64,000 bases of DNA, from positions 2,728,001-2,792,000 of the forward strand of contig NZ_CP013854.1 in NCBI RefSeq assembly GCF_001698125.1, given 5' to 3'. The DNA comes from Pseudonocardia sp. HH130630-07 (lineage in GTDB: Bacteria; Actinomycetota; Actinomycetes; Mycobacteriales; Pseudonocardiaceae). Numbering within the stretch: the stretch's first letter is position 1; every line of letters starts with the position of its first letter. The notes below the pieces were generated by a model. The model searched no databases, had not been told where the DNA came from, and saw only the letters and a program-made list of their open reading frames with translations. Shown piece by piece: positions 55,792 to 64,000 of the stretch. Position numbers and translations under genes: made by a program.

Positions 55792-56496
55792 ATGGCCGAA
55801 GGAACCGGCACCTCGCCGACCCACATCGCCCGTCTGGTCCGGGACGCGATCCCGCCGATGCACCCGGGGGGCAGGCCGATCGTCGCCGCGGTCGGCCTCG
55901 CCGCCGCCGGGGTCCGGGCCGTCACCGGGCGCGGAGCGCTCGTCGGCCTGCTCGCCACCGGGGCGACCGCGCTCTTCTTCCGGGAGCCCGCGCGCACCCC
56001 GCCGCTGCGCACCGACGCGGTGCTCGCCCCGGCCGACGGCACCGTCGCGACCGTGACCGAGGCCGTGCCGCCGGCGGAGCTCGACCTGCCGCGCGAGCCG
56101 CACCTGCGGGTCTCGATCTTCCTGACCGTGCTGGACGTCCACGTGCAGTGGGCCCCGTGCCACGGCCGGGCCGCGACCGTGCGCTACACCCCGGGCACGT
56201 TCCTCTCCGCCGACCTCGACAAGGCCAGCGAGGACAACGAGCGCAACGCGATCACCTTCGCCCGGGCCGACGGCGCGCGGATCGGCGTCGTGCAGATCGC
56301 CGGGCTGCTGGCCCGCCGGATCGTCTGCCAGCTGACCGACGGCGACGAGGTCGCGGCCGGCGAGCGGTTCGGCCTGATCCGGTTCGGCTCGCGGGTCGAC
56401 ACCTACCTGCCGGCCGGGACGGAGCCGCTGGTCCGGCCGGGCCAGCGCACCGTGGGGGCCGAGACGGTGCTGGGGTACGTGCCGGTGGAGGGCTGA
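55792..56496 (+). CDS. psd: Phosphatidylserine decarboxylase
   Basis: A 234-residue short-form enzyme that makes phosphatidylethanolamine from phosphatidylserine (EC 4.1.1.65). VLAPADGTVATVTEAVPP, RVSIFLTVLDVHVQWAPCHG and IVCQLTDGDEVAAGERFGLI lead to the autocleavage motif RFGSRVDTYLP, whose Ser becomes the pyruvoyl group. A hydrophobic N-terminal segment (VAAVGLAAAGVRAVTG and GALVGLLATGATALFF) anchors it at the membrane. The ATG at 55792 has AGGAG 14 nt upstream. It is followed by pssA, forming the usual pair. Confidence 0.95.
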   Translation: MAEGTGTSPTHIARLVRDAIPPMHPGGRPIVAAVGLAAAGVRAVTGRGALVGLLATGATALFFREPARTPPLRTDAVLAPADGTVATVTEAVPPAELDLPREPHLRVSIFLTVLDVHVQWAPCHGRAATVRYTPGTFLSADLDKASEDNERNAITFARADGARIGVVQIAGLLARRIVCQLTDGDEVAAGERFGLIRFGSRVDTYLPAGTEPLVRPGQRTVGAETVLGYVPVEG

Positions 56497-56501
56497 GGGG
56501 G

Positions 56502-57506
56502 ATGGGGATCCCGCGCCCGCCGAACGGATATCCGGCCGGCGTCCGGCTGCTGCCCAACGCGGTCACCGTCCTCAACCTCTGTGCCGGCCTCTCGGCCGTC
56601 TACTTCGCCCTGCACGAGCGCTTCGACCTCGCGATCGGTGCGGTGGTCGCCGCCGCGCTGTGCGACGCGCTGGACGGCGGTCTCGCCCGGCTGCTCGACG
56701 CCTCCAGCCGGATCGGCGCCGAGCTCGACTCGCTGGCCGACCTGGTCTCCTTCGGCGTGGCCCCGGCCCTGGTCATCTACCTGTGGGCGTTCGAGGACAC
56801 CCGGGCCGGGTGGATCGTCGCCCTGGTCTTCGCCGTCTGCATGGCGCTGCGGCTGGCCCGCTTCAACACCCTGATCGACGACGACAGCGAGCCCCCGTTC
56901 GCCCGCGAGTTCTTCGTGGGCGTCCCGGCCCCCGCCGCGGCGATGACCGCGGGCATCCCGCTCTACCTGTGGCTGCACTTCGGCGACGGCTGGTGGTCGG
57001 CCGCGCCGCTGGTGGCGGTCTGGGCGCTGGTGACCGCGGGCCTGATGGTGAGCCGGGTCCCGACGGTGTCGCTGAAGACGGTCCGGGTCCCGCAGCGCGC
57101 GATCGCGCCGCTGCTCGTCGGGGTGGCGGTGATCGTCGCGGTGCTGCTGACCGTGCCGTTCCTCGGGATCACCATCGCGAGCGTCGGCTACCTGCTGCTG
57201 CTGCCGTACACGGCCTACCGGCACCGCTGGCTGGCCCGGCACCCGGAGGCGTGGGACGTCCCGGTGCGCCAGCGCCGGGCCGTGGCCCGCGCCGCCCGTT
57301 CGGCCCGGCGGCTCGGCCTGCGCGCGCCGCTGCGCCGCCGCGTCGCCGGCCGGGCCGGTGCCGTGGCCCGCGGCGTGCGCCGGCGGCTCGACCCGGAGGG
57401 CGCCGCGCGCCGGGAGGACGACGCGAACCGCCGCGCCGCCCGCGGGCCCGGGGTGGCCCCGGCCCCCCGGGGCTCCGGGCGCCGGCTGGGGCTCCGCCGC
57501 CGCTGA
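56502..57506 (+). CDS. pssA: CDP-diacylglycerol--serine O-phosphatidyltransferase
   Basis: A 334-residue membrane enzyme that makes phosphatidylserine (EC 2.7.8.8), the substrate of psd. The CDP-alcohol phosphotransferase motif is DALDGGLARLLDASSRIGAE with LDSLADLVSFG (DGxxAR-x8-GxxxDxxxD). About seven hydrophobic helices follow. The C-terminal 85 residues are Arg/Ala-rich and beyond the catalytic core. GAGGGGG lies directly before the ATG at 56502. It starts 5 nt after the psd stop. Confidence 0.95.
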   Translation: MGIPRPPNGYPAGVRLLPNAVTVLNLCAGLSAVYFALHERFDLAIGAVVAAALCDALDGGLARLLDASSRIGAELDSLADLVSFGVAPALVIYLWAFEDTRAGWIVALVFAVCMALRLARFNTLIDDDSEPPFAREFFVGVPAPAAAMTAGIPLYLWLHFGDGWWSAAPLVAVWALVTAGLMVSRVPTVSLKTVRVPQRAIAPLLVGVAVIVAVLLTVPFLGITIASVGYLLLLPYTAYRHRWLARHPEAWDVPVRQRRAVARAARSARRLGLRAPLRRRVAGRAGAVARGVRRRLDPEGAARREDDANRRAARGPGVAPAPRGSGRRLGLRRR

Positions 57507-57522
57507 CGGCACCGCGGGCGGA

Positions 57523-57528
57523 TAGCGT
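57523..57528 (+). promoter_or_regulatory. Candidate -10 box of the AAA ATPase gene (leaderless)
   Basis: TAGCGT ends 7 nt before the GTG at 57536, with no ribosome binding site. Confidence 0.45.
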
Positions 57529-57535
57529 GGCCGCC

Positions 57536-59782
57536 GTGGGAGAACCCTCGCTGACCCTCCTCGTCCGCCTGGCCCCGGTGGCCACCGACGCCCGGCGCGG
57601 GGTGATCCGGCTGCACCCCGAGGTGCTGGCCGGGCTCGGTCTCCGGTCCTGGGACGCCGTGACGCTCACCGGGTCCCGGGTGACGTCCGCGCTGGCGGTC
57701 GCCGGGGACGCCGGGACGCCGCACGGCCAGGTCCGGCTGGATGACGTCACGCTGTCCAACGCCGGGCTGACCGACGGCGCGCAGGTCGTCGTCGCACCGG
57801 CGGCGGTGACCGCCGCCCGCGAGGTCCGGCTGCTCGGCTCCCGGCTCGCCACCTCGACGGTCGGCCCGGCCACGCTGCGCCTCGCCCTGATGGGGAAGGT
57901 CATCGTCCGCGGGGACGCGGTGTCCCTGCTGCCCCAGGACATCGACCCGCCGCCCGGCTCCGACGTCGGGACGGTGCGCCGGGCGCTGGCCGCCGCGGTC
58001 GGTGGCGCGTGGACCTCGGAGCTGCTGACCGTCGCCGTCGCGGACCCGGACGGGCGCCCGGTCGTGGTGGCGCCGTCGACGGTCGTCGGCTGGCAGGGGG
58101 GCGCGGACACCGGAGTCGTGGTGGGCCCGACCGGCCACGGTGCGCGACCGGTTCCGGCCGGCGCCGCGCCGGCTCCGGCTCCGGTCGAGGCCGCGAGCGG
58201 GGCCGAACCGCCGCCGGCGATCGACGATCTCGCGGCGAACGAGACGGTCGCCCGGCGGCTGCTCGACTGGCTGGAGCTGATGATCCGGCGCCCCGAGCTG
58301 CTCACCCGGCTGGGCGGGGACGCCCGGCTCGGCGTGCTCGTCACCGGGCCGGAGGGCGCGGGGAAGGCGACCCTGGTGCGCAGCGCGGCCGCGGCGGCCG
58401 GGGCGCGGTGCGTGGAGCTCGTCGGTCCCGCCGTCGCGGCGGTGGAGCCCGCGACGGCGGCCGAGCGGGTGCGGGCCGCGATCGCCGACGCCCGGTCCGT
58501 CCCGGGGGCGCCCGCCGTGCTGCTCGTACACGACGCCGAGGCGCTGCTCCCGGCGTCGGACCCGCCCCCGCTGGCCACCCTGGTGCTCGACGAGCTGCGG
58601 GCCGCCACCCGCGCCGGCGGGCCCGCGCTCGTCGTCACCAGCGCGGAGCCGGAGGGTCTCGATCCGCGGCTGCGCGCGCCCGATCTCGTGGACCGCGAGC
58701 TCGCCGTGGGGCTGCCGGACACCGCGACCCGGCGGGCGTTGCTGGAACGGCTGCTGTCCGGCGTCCCCCGGGCCGGGGACGTCGACCTGGGAGTGGTCGC
58801 GGCCCGGACGCCGGGCTTCGTCGTCGCCGATCTCGCCGCGGTGCGCCGGGAGGCCGCGGTCTCCGCGGCCCTGCGCCCCGGCGACACGACCGAGGAGGTC
58901 CGCCAGCAGGACCTGCTCGACGCGGTCGGTGCGGTCCGGCCGATCTCGCTCTCCGACGGCGGCACCCTGAGCGCCGGTGGTCTCACCCTCGACGACGTCG
59001 GCGACATGACCGAGGTCAAGCAGTCCCTCACCGAGGCGGTGCTGTGGCCGCTGCGGCACCCGGACTCGTTCGCCCGGCTCGGCGTCGACGCCCCGCGCGG
59101 GGTGCTGCTCTACGGCCCGCCCGGCGGTGGCAAGACGTTCCTGCTGCGCGCACTGGCCGGATCCGGTGATCTCAACGTGTTCGCGGTGAAGGGCGCCGAG
59201 CTGCTCGACAAGTACGTCGGCGAGTCCGAGCGCGCGGTCCGGGAGCTGTTCCGCAGGGCCGCGGAGGCCGCACCGGCGCTGATCTTCCTGGACGAGGTGG
59301 ACGCGCTGGCCCCGCGCCGCGGCGGCTCCACCGACGCCGGGGTGGCCGACCGGGTCGTCGCCGCCCTGCTGACCGAGCTGGACGGGGCGACGCCGCTGCG
59401 GGAGGTCGTCGTCGTGGGGGCGACGAACCGGCCGGAGCTGATCGACCCGGCGCTGCTGCGGCCCGGTCGTCTGGAACGCCTGGTGTTCGTCCCGCCGCCG
59501 GACGCCGCGGCCCGGGCCGACATCCTGCGCGCGTCCGGCCGGGACGTGCCGCTGGCCGACGACGTCGACCTGGACGAGATCGCCGCCGATCTCGACGGCT
59601 ACTCGGCCGCCGACTGTGCCGCCCTGCTGCGCGAGGCGGCGCTCACCGCGATGCGCGAGTCGCTGGAGGCCGGCGAGGTGACCGCCGCGCACGTCGCGAC
59701 GGCCCGCCGGGCGGTGCGGCCGTCACTCGACCCGGCGCAGGTCGCCGAGCTGGAGGCGTACGCGGCCCGCCGGTCCGACTGA
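57536..59782 (+). CDS. Cdc48-like AAA ATPase (Rv0435c type)
   Basis: A 748-residue tandem AAA ATPase. Residues 1-200 form a double-psi-barrel N-domain (LTLLVRLAPVATDARRGVIR, LHPEVLAGLGLRSWDAVTL). The first AAA domain (about 225-450) has a degenerate Walker A, TGPEGAGKATLVRSA, and LLVHDAEALLP in place of Walker B. The second (about 475-725) is canonical: YGPPGGGKTFLLRALAG, LIFLDEVDALAPRRGG, GATNRPELIDPALLRPGRLE. Probably an unfoldase or remodeler with one main active ring. It follows pssA as in mycobacteria. Confidence 0.93.
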   Translation: MGEPSLTLLVRLAPVATDARRGVIRLHPEVLAGLGLRSWDAVTLTGSRVTSALAVAGDAGTPHGQVRLDDVTLSNAGLTDGAQVVVAPAAVTAAREVRLLGSRLATSTVGPATLRLALMGKVIVRGDAVSLLPQDIDPPPGSDVGTVRRALAAAVGGAWTSELLTVAVADPDGRPVVVAPSTVVGWQGGADTGVVVGPTGHGARPVPAGAAPAPAPVEAASGAEPPPAIDDLAANETVARRLLDWLELMIRRPELLTRLGGDARLGVLVTGPEGAGKATLVRSAAAAAGARCVELVGPAVAAVEPATAAERVRAAIADARSVPGAPAVLLVHDAEALLPASDPPPLATLVLDELRAATRAGGPALVVTSAEPEGLDPRLRAPDLVDRELAVGLPDTATRRALLERLLSGVPRAGDVDLGVVAARTPGFVVADLAAVRREAAVSAALRPGDTTEEVRQQDLLDAVGAVRPISLSDGGTLSAGGLTLDDVGDMTEVKQSLTEAVLWPLRHPDSFARLGVDAPRGVLLYGPPGGGKTFLLRALAGSGDLNVFAVKGAELLDKYVGESERAVRELFRRAAEAAPALIFLDEVDALAPRRGGSTDAGVADRVVAALLTELDGATPLREVVVVGATNRPELIDPALLRPGRLERLVFVPPPDAAARADILRASGRDVPLADDVDLDEIAADLDGYSAADCAALLREAALTAMRESLEAGEVTAAHVATARRAVRPSLDPAQVAELEAYAARRSD

Positions 59783-59798
59783 ACCGGCGGGTCCGGCG

Positions 59799-60467
59799 TC
59801 AGGCCGCCGAGAAGTCCCGGGTGACGATGACGATCACGCCGGGGGTGGCGTCCTGGATGCCGTCGAAACGCGGCTCGACCCGCATCCCGAACTTCTTCGC
59901 GATCTCGTCCGCGGCGGCCCGCTCGCCGCTGCCCTCGCGGTAGTAGACCGTCGAGGTCGGGATGACGCCGGTGGAGTAGTTCTGCACCTCGGCGACGTCC
60001 CAGCCGTTGGTGCGGAACTGCCCGGCCGCCTTCTCGGCGAGTCCGCGGATCGTCGAGTTGTTGTAGATCCGCACGGCGGGCCGGGCGGCGGTGGCCGAGC
60101 CCTCCCCGGCCGCGCTGCCGCCGGCGGACGCCTCGCCACCACCGGGCACCGGGGCCGGCGGCGGGGGTGCGACGGCCGGGCCGGGGCCCTCGTAGCCGGG
60201 CGATCCGGGCGTGCCGGGGGCGCCGGGGGTCAGCGGCGAGTCCGGGTCCGGCGCGGGGCTCTCGCTCGACGGGGGCGGCGCCGGAGCCGGCTCCTCGGAC
60301 CCGGGGACGGGCTCCGCACTCGCCGGCGGCGGCGCGGCCTGCGGGTCCTGCTCGCCCCCGCCACCGAGGCCGAACAGGCCGACCACACCGGCGACCACAC
60401 CGACGCCGATCAGCGCGATGCCGGCGATCTTCAGCGGCGACTGTCCGCCGGACGCGGGTGCGGTCAT
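59799..60467 (-). CDS. LytR C-terminal domain protein
   Basis: A 222-residue protein. An N-terminal transmembrane helix (KIAGIALIGVGVVAGVVGLFG, residues 13-33) anchors it. Residues 35-125 are Pro/Ser/Glu-rich and extracellular. The C-terminal LytR_C domain starts AVRIYNNSTIRGLAEKAAGQ with DVAEVQNYSTGVIPTSTVYY and FDGIQDATPGVIVIVTRDF. The domain is found in cell-wall proteins; this type lies near groEL2 in mycobacteria. GGAGG is 5 nt before the ATG at 60467. It ends 16 bp from the convergent AAA ATPase. Confidence 0.9.
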   Translation of the reverse strand: MTAPASGGQSPLKIAGIALIGVGVVAGVVGLFGLGGGGEQDPQAAPPPASAEPVPGSEEPAPAPPPSSESPAPDPDSPLTPGAPGTPGSPGYEGPGPAVAPPPPAPVPGGGEASAGGSAAGEGSATAARPAVRIYNNSTIRGLAEKAAGQFRTNGWDVAEVQNYSTGVIPTSTVYYREGSGERAAADEIAKKFGMRVEPRFDGIQDATPGVIVIVTRDFSAA

Positions 60468-60495
60468 GGTGACCTCCGAGGGTTCAACGGGTCGC

Positions 60496-60807
60496 TCAGG
60501 GTTCGAGACCGAGGCGCCGGGCGGCACGGGTGCGCTGGCGGCTGGAGCGCAGCCGGCGCAGGCGCTTCACCAGCAGCGGGTCGACGGCCAGGGCCTCCGG
60601 CTTGTCGACGAGTGCGTTCAACACCTGGTAGTAGCGGGTTGCGGACATGTCGAACAGCTCGCGGATCGCCTGTTCCTTGGCGCCCGCGTACTTCCACCAC
60701 TGGCCCTCGAACGCGAGGATCTCGCGCTCCCGGCGGTCGAGATCACGGGACGGGGCGGAGCGGCGGTGTGCTCCGCGGCGCTCCGGCAGGGACCCAGCGG
60801 ACTCCAT
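60496..60807 (-). CDS. DUF3263 protein
   Basis: A 103-residue small basic protein. LDRREREILAFEGQWWKYAG and AKEQAIRELFDMSATRYYQV-LNALVD form an HTH-like domain conserved across actinobacteria; it ends in a basic tail (KRLRRLRSSRQRTRAARRLG). The role is unknown, probably DNA binding. GAGGAG precedes the ATG at 60807. It lies upstream of the LytR_C gene (28 bp gap) and is divergent from def. Confidence 0.92.
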   Translation of the reverse strand: MESAGSLPERRGAHRRSAPSRDLDRREREILAFEGQWWKYAGAKEQAIRELFDMSATRYYQVLNALVDKPEALAVDPLLVKRLRRLRSSRQRTRAARRLGLEP

Positions 60808-60991
60808 CACGCTCCTCGCGCGGCCGACGAACTCGGTCGGCGGGACCCTCGCGGGAAGGCCGCCGCCGGTGCGAATGACATGGCTGTCGTTCGCGGATCG
60901 GATTGAACCACACGGCAATGGGGGCGATCGGCCACGACGCGCCACGCGGGAGCGAAACCGCCCACCCGGGATCGGGGCCGGGCCGTGACCG

Positions 60992-60997
60992 TACCCT
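60992..60997 (+). promoter_or_regulatory. Candidate -10 box of def (leaderless)
   Basis: TACCCT ends 6 nt before the GTG at 61004, with no ribosome binding site. Confidence 0.45.
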
Positions 60998-61003
60998 GCG
61001 CCG

Positions 61004-61585
61004 GTGACGGTTCTGCGCATCCGCATGGTCGGCGATCCGGTGCTGCACCACCCCACCCGTCCGGTGGGGGAGGTGGACGACGAGCTCCGCACGCTCGTGG
61101 CGGACATGTTCGAGACGATGGCCGCGGCGAACGGTGTCGGCCTCGCCGCCAACCAGGTCGGGGTCGACCTGCGGCTGTTCGTGTTCGACTGCCCGGACGA
61201 GACCACCCGGACGATGGTCCGCGGGCACGTGCTCGATCCCGTCCTCGAGACGGGCGAGCTCCCGGCGTCGATGCCGGACCCGGACGACGACGAGGAGGGC
61301 TGCCTCTCGGTGCCGGGTGAGAGCTACCCGACCGGGCGCGCGGAGTGGGCCAGGGTGACCGGCACCGACCTCGACGGCGCCCCGGTCGTGGTGGAGGGGC
61401 ACGGCTTCCTGGCCCGCTGCCTGCAGCACGAGACCGACCACCTCGACGGCCGCCTCTACCTGGACCGGCTGATGGGCCGCAACCAGCGGGCTGCGCGCAA
61501 GATGCTCAAGCGCAACGGCTGGGGCACCCGGGCCGACTCCTGGGACCCGACGTCTACCGCCGCCGAGGACGTGCCGAGGGGCTGA
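61004..61585 (+). CDS. def: Peptide deformylase
   Basis: A 193-residue metalloenzyme removing formyl groups from new proteins (EC 3.5.1.88). The three motifs are [11 protein letters not shown] (GxGxAAxQ), [14 protein letters not shown] (EGCLS, metal Cys) and [16 protein letters not shown] (HExxH). The C-terminus is extended by about 20 residues. The GTG at 61004 may be leaderless. It is divergent from the DUF3263 gene and is the last gene of the conserved block. Confidence 0.95.
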   Translation: MTVLRIRMVGDPVLHHPTRPVGEVDDELRTLVADMFETMAAANGVGLAANQVGVDLRLFVFDCPDETTRTMVRGHVLDPVLETGELPASMPDPDDDEEGCLSVPGESYPTGRAEWARVTGTDLDGAPVVVEGHGFLARCLQHETDHLDGRLYLDRLMGRNQRAARKMLKRNGWGTRADSWDPTSTAAEDVPRG

Positions 61586-61611
61586 GGCCGCCTCCTCCTA
61601 CGGGCCGAGCC

Positions 61612-61932
61612 GTGACCTGCGAGAACCGTACCTCCGGCCGATGCCGGGGACCCCTGGTCCGGGGCATTGTCCTAGCCATGGTGCTGACGATCCTGGCTGT
61701 GACCCCGGTGCTGGCCATCCTGCTCGTGATGGCAGCCCAGCCGCTCTTCGAGATGTGGGACGCGCGGTCCTCCGAGCGCGCCGTCCCGGACCCCGGCCAC
61801 GCCCCGGCGCTCGTGCCGGACGTGCCGGTGTCCGCCCAGCCGACCCTGTTCCCGGAGTCGCTCGGCGACGTGGCCGTCGTCCTGCGGATCCCGGAGCAGC
61901 GCGCGGCCCGCACCGTGCCGGTCGCCCACTGA
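61612..61932 (+). CDS. Small single-helix membrane protein
   Basis: A 106-residue protein with one strong helix (IVLAMVLTILAVTPVLAILL). The following region is Asp/Glu/Pro-rich and probably extracellular. No family recognised. The GTG at 61612 is 26 nt after def; ATG at 61678 would give 84 residues beginning right at the helix. It is convergent with the response regulator gene (15 bp). Confidence 0.55.
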   Translation: MTCENRTSGRCRGPLVRGIVLAMVLTILAVTPVLAILLVMAAQPLFEMWDARSSERAVPDPGHAPALVPDVPVSAQPTLFPESLGDVAVVLRIPEQRAARTVPVAH

Positions 61933-61947
61933 CGCAACCCGCGGGAC

Positions 61948-62589
61948 TCACTCGACCAGACGGTTCTCCCAGGCCCACGCGGCGATCTCGACCCGGTTCC
62001 GGGCGTCGAGCTTGGAACCGATGTTCGTCAGGTGGGTCTTGACGGTGGACAGCGAGACGAACAGGTCCCCGGCGATCTCGTGGTTGGTCCGGCCGCGGGC
62101 GACCGCGCGCACGACGTCCAGCTCGCGCGGCGAGAGCCCCATCGGGTCCGACGGCGGTTCCGGCGCCGGCTCGGTGAGCCGCTCCAGCAGCCGGACCGTG
62201 ATCGACGGCGACACCAGGGCGTCCCCCGCCGCGGCGGCGCGTACCGCCTCCACCAGCAGCCGCGGGCCCGCGTCCTTCAGCAGGAAGCCGCAGGCACCCG
62301 AGCGCAGCGCCCCGTAGACGTACTCGTCGAGGTCGAATGTCGTCACGACGACGATCCGCGGCGGCTGCGGGTCCGCGGACAGCGTCCGGGTCGCGGTGAT
62401 CCCGTCCGTCCCGGGCATCCGGATGTCCATCAGCACCACGTCCGGGCGCACCTCACGGGCGAGCGCCACGGCGTCGTGCCCGGTCCCGGCCTCGCCCAGC
62501 ACCTCGATGTCCGGCTCGGCGGAGAGGATCAGCCGGAAGCCGGTGCGCACCATCTCCTGGTCGTCGGCCAGGACGACGCCGATGCTCAC
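61948..62589 (-). CDS. NarL/DesR-type response regulator
   Basis: A 213-residue regulator. The receiver domain is VSIGVVLADDQEMVRTGFRL with Asp55 in VVLMDIRMPGTDG and Lys in GFLLKDAGPRLL. The LuxR-type HTH is LSPRELDVVRAVARGRTNHE with SLSTVKTHLTNIGSKL. The GTG at 62589 overlaps the kinase stop by GTGA. The pair forms a two-component system; targets are not evident. Confidence 0.94.
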   Translation of the reverse strand: MSIGVVLADDQEMVRTGFRLILSAEPDIEVLGEAGTGHDAVALAREVRPDVVLMDIRMPGTDGITATRTLSADPQPPRIVVVTTFDLDEYVYGALRSGACGFLLKDAGPRLLVEAVRAAAAGDALVSPSITVRLLERLTEPAPEPPSDPMGLSPRELDVVRAVARGRTNHEIAGDLFVSLSTVKTHLTNIGSKLDARNRVEIAAWAWENRLVE

Positions 62590-63791
62590 CGGGCACCGGC
62601 CAGCGGCAGCTCCACCAGCACCATCCACGCGGCCGGCCCGTCCGGGCCCACCTGCAGCGTCCCGCCCAGCGCACCGACCCGCTCCGCCATGCCGGCGAGG
62701 CCGAAGCCGCCCCGGCCCAGCGTGGAGGACCGCCGCTCGGGCGAGCCGCCCTCGTTCCGCACCGTCACCTCGAGCCGTCCCTCCCGCCTGTGCATGCCGA
62801 CCCGGACCGAGGTCGCGTCCGGCGCGTGCCGGTGCACGTTGGTCAGAGCTTCCTGCACCACCCGGTAGGCGGTCGCACCGACCCCCGGCGGCAGCTCGGT
62901 GAGGTCCGGGTCGCGGTCGAGCGTGGTACGGGTGCGGGCCGGGTCGAAGCGGTCCACCAGCTCGTCGACGTCGGACGGCCCGTGCACGACGGTGCGCCCC
63001 GCCTCCTCGCCGCCCCGCAGCACGCCCACCATCCGGCGCATGCCGGCCAGCGCCTCGGCGCCGGCCCGTTCGATCGACTCCAGCGCCGGGCCGGCCTCCT
63101 CGGGCCGGGTCCGGGCCACGGTGACGGCGGCCTGCGCGGCGACGACGATCCCGGTCACGTGGTGGGCGACGACGTCGTGCAGCTCGCGGGCCAGCTCCAG
63201 GCGCTCGTTGGACCGGGCCTCGGTCAACCGGGCCTCGCGCCGGACCCGGATCTCGCGCAGCACGGCGGCCAGCGCCACCGCGGACGCCCAGCCCAGCCCG
63301 CAGAGCGCGGTGAACGTCGCGTCGTCGATGGCGTCGGTCGGGAAGCGCAGCACCGGCATCCCGACGATGACCAGGAACGAGACGACCGCGGTGCCCACGG
63401 CGACCAGCCCGGACGCCTGCCGCACGGTCACCACGGTGATGATCGCCAGCGCCAGCAGCTCGGCCAGCGACAGCGCCGTGATCCGGCCACCGGAGAACGT
63501 CGCGGCGGTGATGGCCGACGCGACCGACAGCACGGCCGACGAGCCGAACGCGACGATCGCGATCTGCTCGGTGGGCTGGACGTAGCGGGTCAGGACCACG
63601 GCCACGACGAGCAGCCCGGTGATCGGGCTGGAGTACCTGAACGCCGAGCCCTCCGCCAGCGACGGCCCGGCGACGACGTCGAAGGCCAGCCAGAACAGGT
63701 AGGCGAACGCCTCGAGGGTGAACAGCAGGGACCGGAACCGCGCCGCGGGGGGCGCCGGTTCCGCCTGCACGGCAGTGGTCTGGCCGGACAT
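62586..63791 (-). CDS. DesK-like sensor histidine kinase
   Basis: A 401-residue kinase with about five transmembrane helices in residues 20-180 (SLLFTLEAFAYLFWLAFDVV, SPITGLLVVAVVLTRYV, and others). The HisKA_3 box NERLELARELHDVVAHHVTG has His205. The HATPase part contains VVQEALTNVHRHAPDATSVR and GGFGLAGMAERVGALGG. The ATG at 63791 lies 7 nt after TAGGGT and is probably leaderless; GTG at 63800 is less likely. It is co-transcribed with the regulator. Confidence 0.92.
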   Translation of the reverse strand: MSGQTTAVQAEPAPPAARFRSLLFTLEAFAYLFWLAFDVVAGPSLAEGSAFRYSSPITGLLVVAVVLTRYVQPTEQIAIVAFGSSAVLSVASAITAATFSGGRITALSLAELLALAIITVVTVRQASGLVAVGTAVVSFLVIVGMPVLRFPTDAIDDATFTALCGLGWASAVALAAVLREIRVRREARLTEARSNERLELARELHDVVAHHVTGIVVAAQAAVTVARTRPEEAGPALESIERAGAEALAGMRRMVGVLRGGEEAGRTVVHGPSDVDELVDRFDPARTRTTLDRDPDLTELPPGVGATAYRVVQEALTNVHRHAPDATSVRVGMHRREGRLEVTVRNEGGSPERRSSTLGRGGFGLAGMAERVGALGGTLQVGPDGPAAWMVLVELPLAGAR

Positions 63792-63798
63792 GGCGCAC

Positions 63799-63804
63799 AC
63801 CCTA
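63799..63804 (-). promoter_or_regulatory. Candidate -10 box of the kinase gene (leaderless)
   Basis: TAGGGT on the minus strand ends 7 nt before the kinase ATG, with no ribosome binding site. Confidence 0.45.
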
Positions 63805-63901
63805 GGGCTGAGAACGCGGCGCCCACCTCGTCCGGAAGTACGACGGACCGGTGCCCGACAACCGTCCTCCGGTCCGACGCGGACGGGGGGCCCGCCGCGG
63901 C

Positions 63902-64000
63902 ATGGTCATCGCCATGCTCGATGTCCTGGTGAACTGCGCCGCCGTGGTCGGTGGCGTCGTGCTGTTCCTGATGCTGGTGACGGTCGCGGTGCTGCCGCTG
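63902..64000 (+). CDS. Start of a membrane protein, cut by the window edge
   Basis: 33 codons without a stop: MVIAMLDVLVNCAAVVGGVV then LFLMLVTVAVLPL. This is one hydrophobic helix. An alternative ATG lies at 63914. It is divergent from the kinase gene. The rest of the gene is outside the window, so the call is tentative. Confidence 0.4.
   Translation, partial: MVIAMLDVLVNCAAVVGGVVLFLMLVTVAVLPL

Overview
The window is very GC-rich actinobacterial chromosome. Several things suggest a member of the Pseudonocardiales (Pseudonocardia-like), though no rRNA is present to fix the genus: an ectABCD locus, a conservon signalling operon, resuscitation-promoting factors, a DUF222/HNH endonuclease gene, and a groEL-moeA-psd-pssA-AAA-DUF3263-def block whose order resembles the mycobacterial groEL2 region. 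Many genes are coupled by ATGA or GTGA overlaps. Several appear leaderless, with a TANNNT-like box 6-9 nt before the start codon.

Layout. 1-1.5 kb: the N-terminal part of a HalD/BesD-like Fe(II)/2-oxoglutarate enzyme, an SDR and a small Cys-rich protein. 1.9-5.2 kb: ectoine and hydroxyectoine synthesis (ectABC, a strong hairpin, then ectD). 5.2-7.2 kb: two membrane proteins. 7.2-10.2 kb: thiamine genes (thiE divergent from a TPP riboswitch followed by thiO-thiS-thiG). 10.9-19.6 kb: a LacI-controlled sugar module that combines hexuronate genes (uxuA, mannonate/fructuronate oxidoreductase) with amino-sugar genes (nagA with a frameshift, nagB, AGE-type epimerase) and one sodium:solute symporter. 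The two flanking operons carry nearly the same operator. 20.0-22 kb: a DUF222/HNH nuclease gene with a LexA-type box, surrounded by copies of a 16-bp palindrome. 22-25.3 kb: a two-component system behind a frameshifted Fe-type alcohol dehydrogenase.

25.4-35 kb: maturation genes for a molybdenum hydroxylase (XdhC, VWA/CoxE-like, MoxR), the cofactor genes moaC-mog-moaE and a MocA-like nucleotidyltransferase, plus two paralogous rpf genes. A back-to-back pair of related IS elements (31.3-33.4 kb), one carrying a nested 167-bp MITE, lies upstream of the second rpf. 35.3-41.4 kb: a helicase-associated protein, an IS5-type element inserted exactly at a CTAG shared by two convergent stop codons, a deletion-fused remnant of a flavin monooxygenase and a TetR gene, a frameshifted HTH regulator and an alpha/beta hydrolase. 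41.5-47.7 kb: a conservon (GTPase, DUF742, roadblock, and a 1481-residue nitrate-sensor-type kinase). 48-52 kb: XPB helicase, PspC protein, a DinB-like protein and a WYL regulator. 52-61.6 kb: the core block: groEL with two CIRCE operators, moeA, psd, pssA, a Cdc48-like AAA ATPase, a LytR_C protein, DUF3263 and def. 61.6-64 kb: a small membrane protein, a second two-component system and a gene cut by the window edge.

Three genes (nagA, the alcohol dehydrogenase, the HTH regulator) each lack one or two bases in short G/C runs. These may be real pseudogenes or assembly errors, and raw reads would decide. I found no tRNA, rRNA or CRISPR array.
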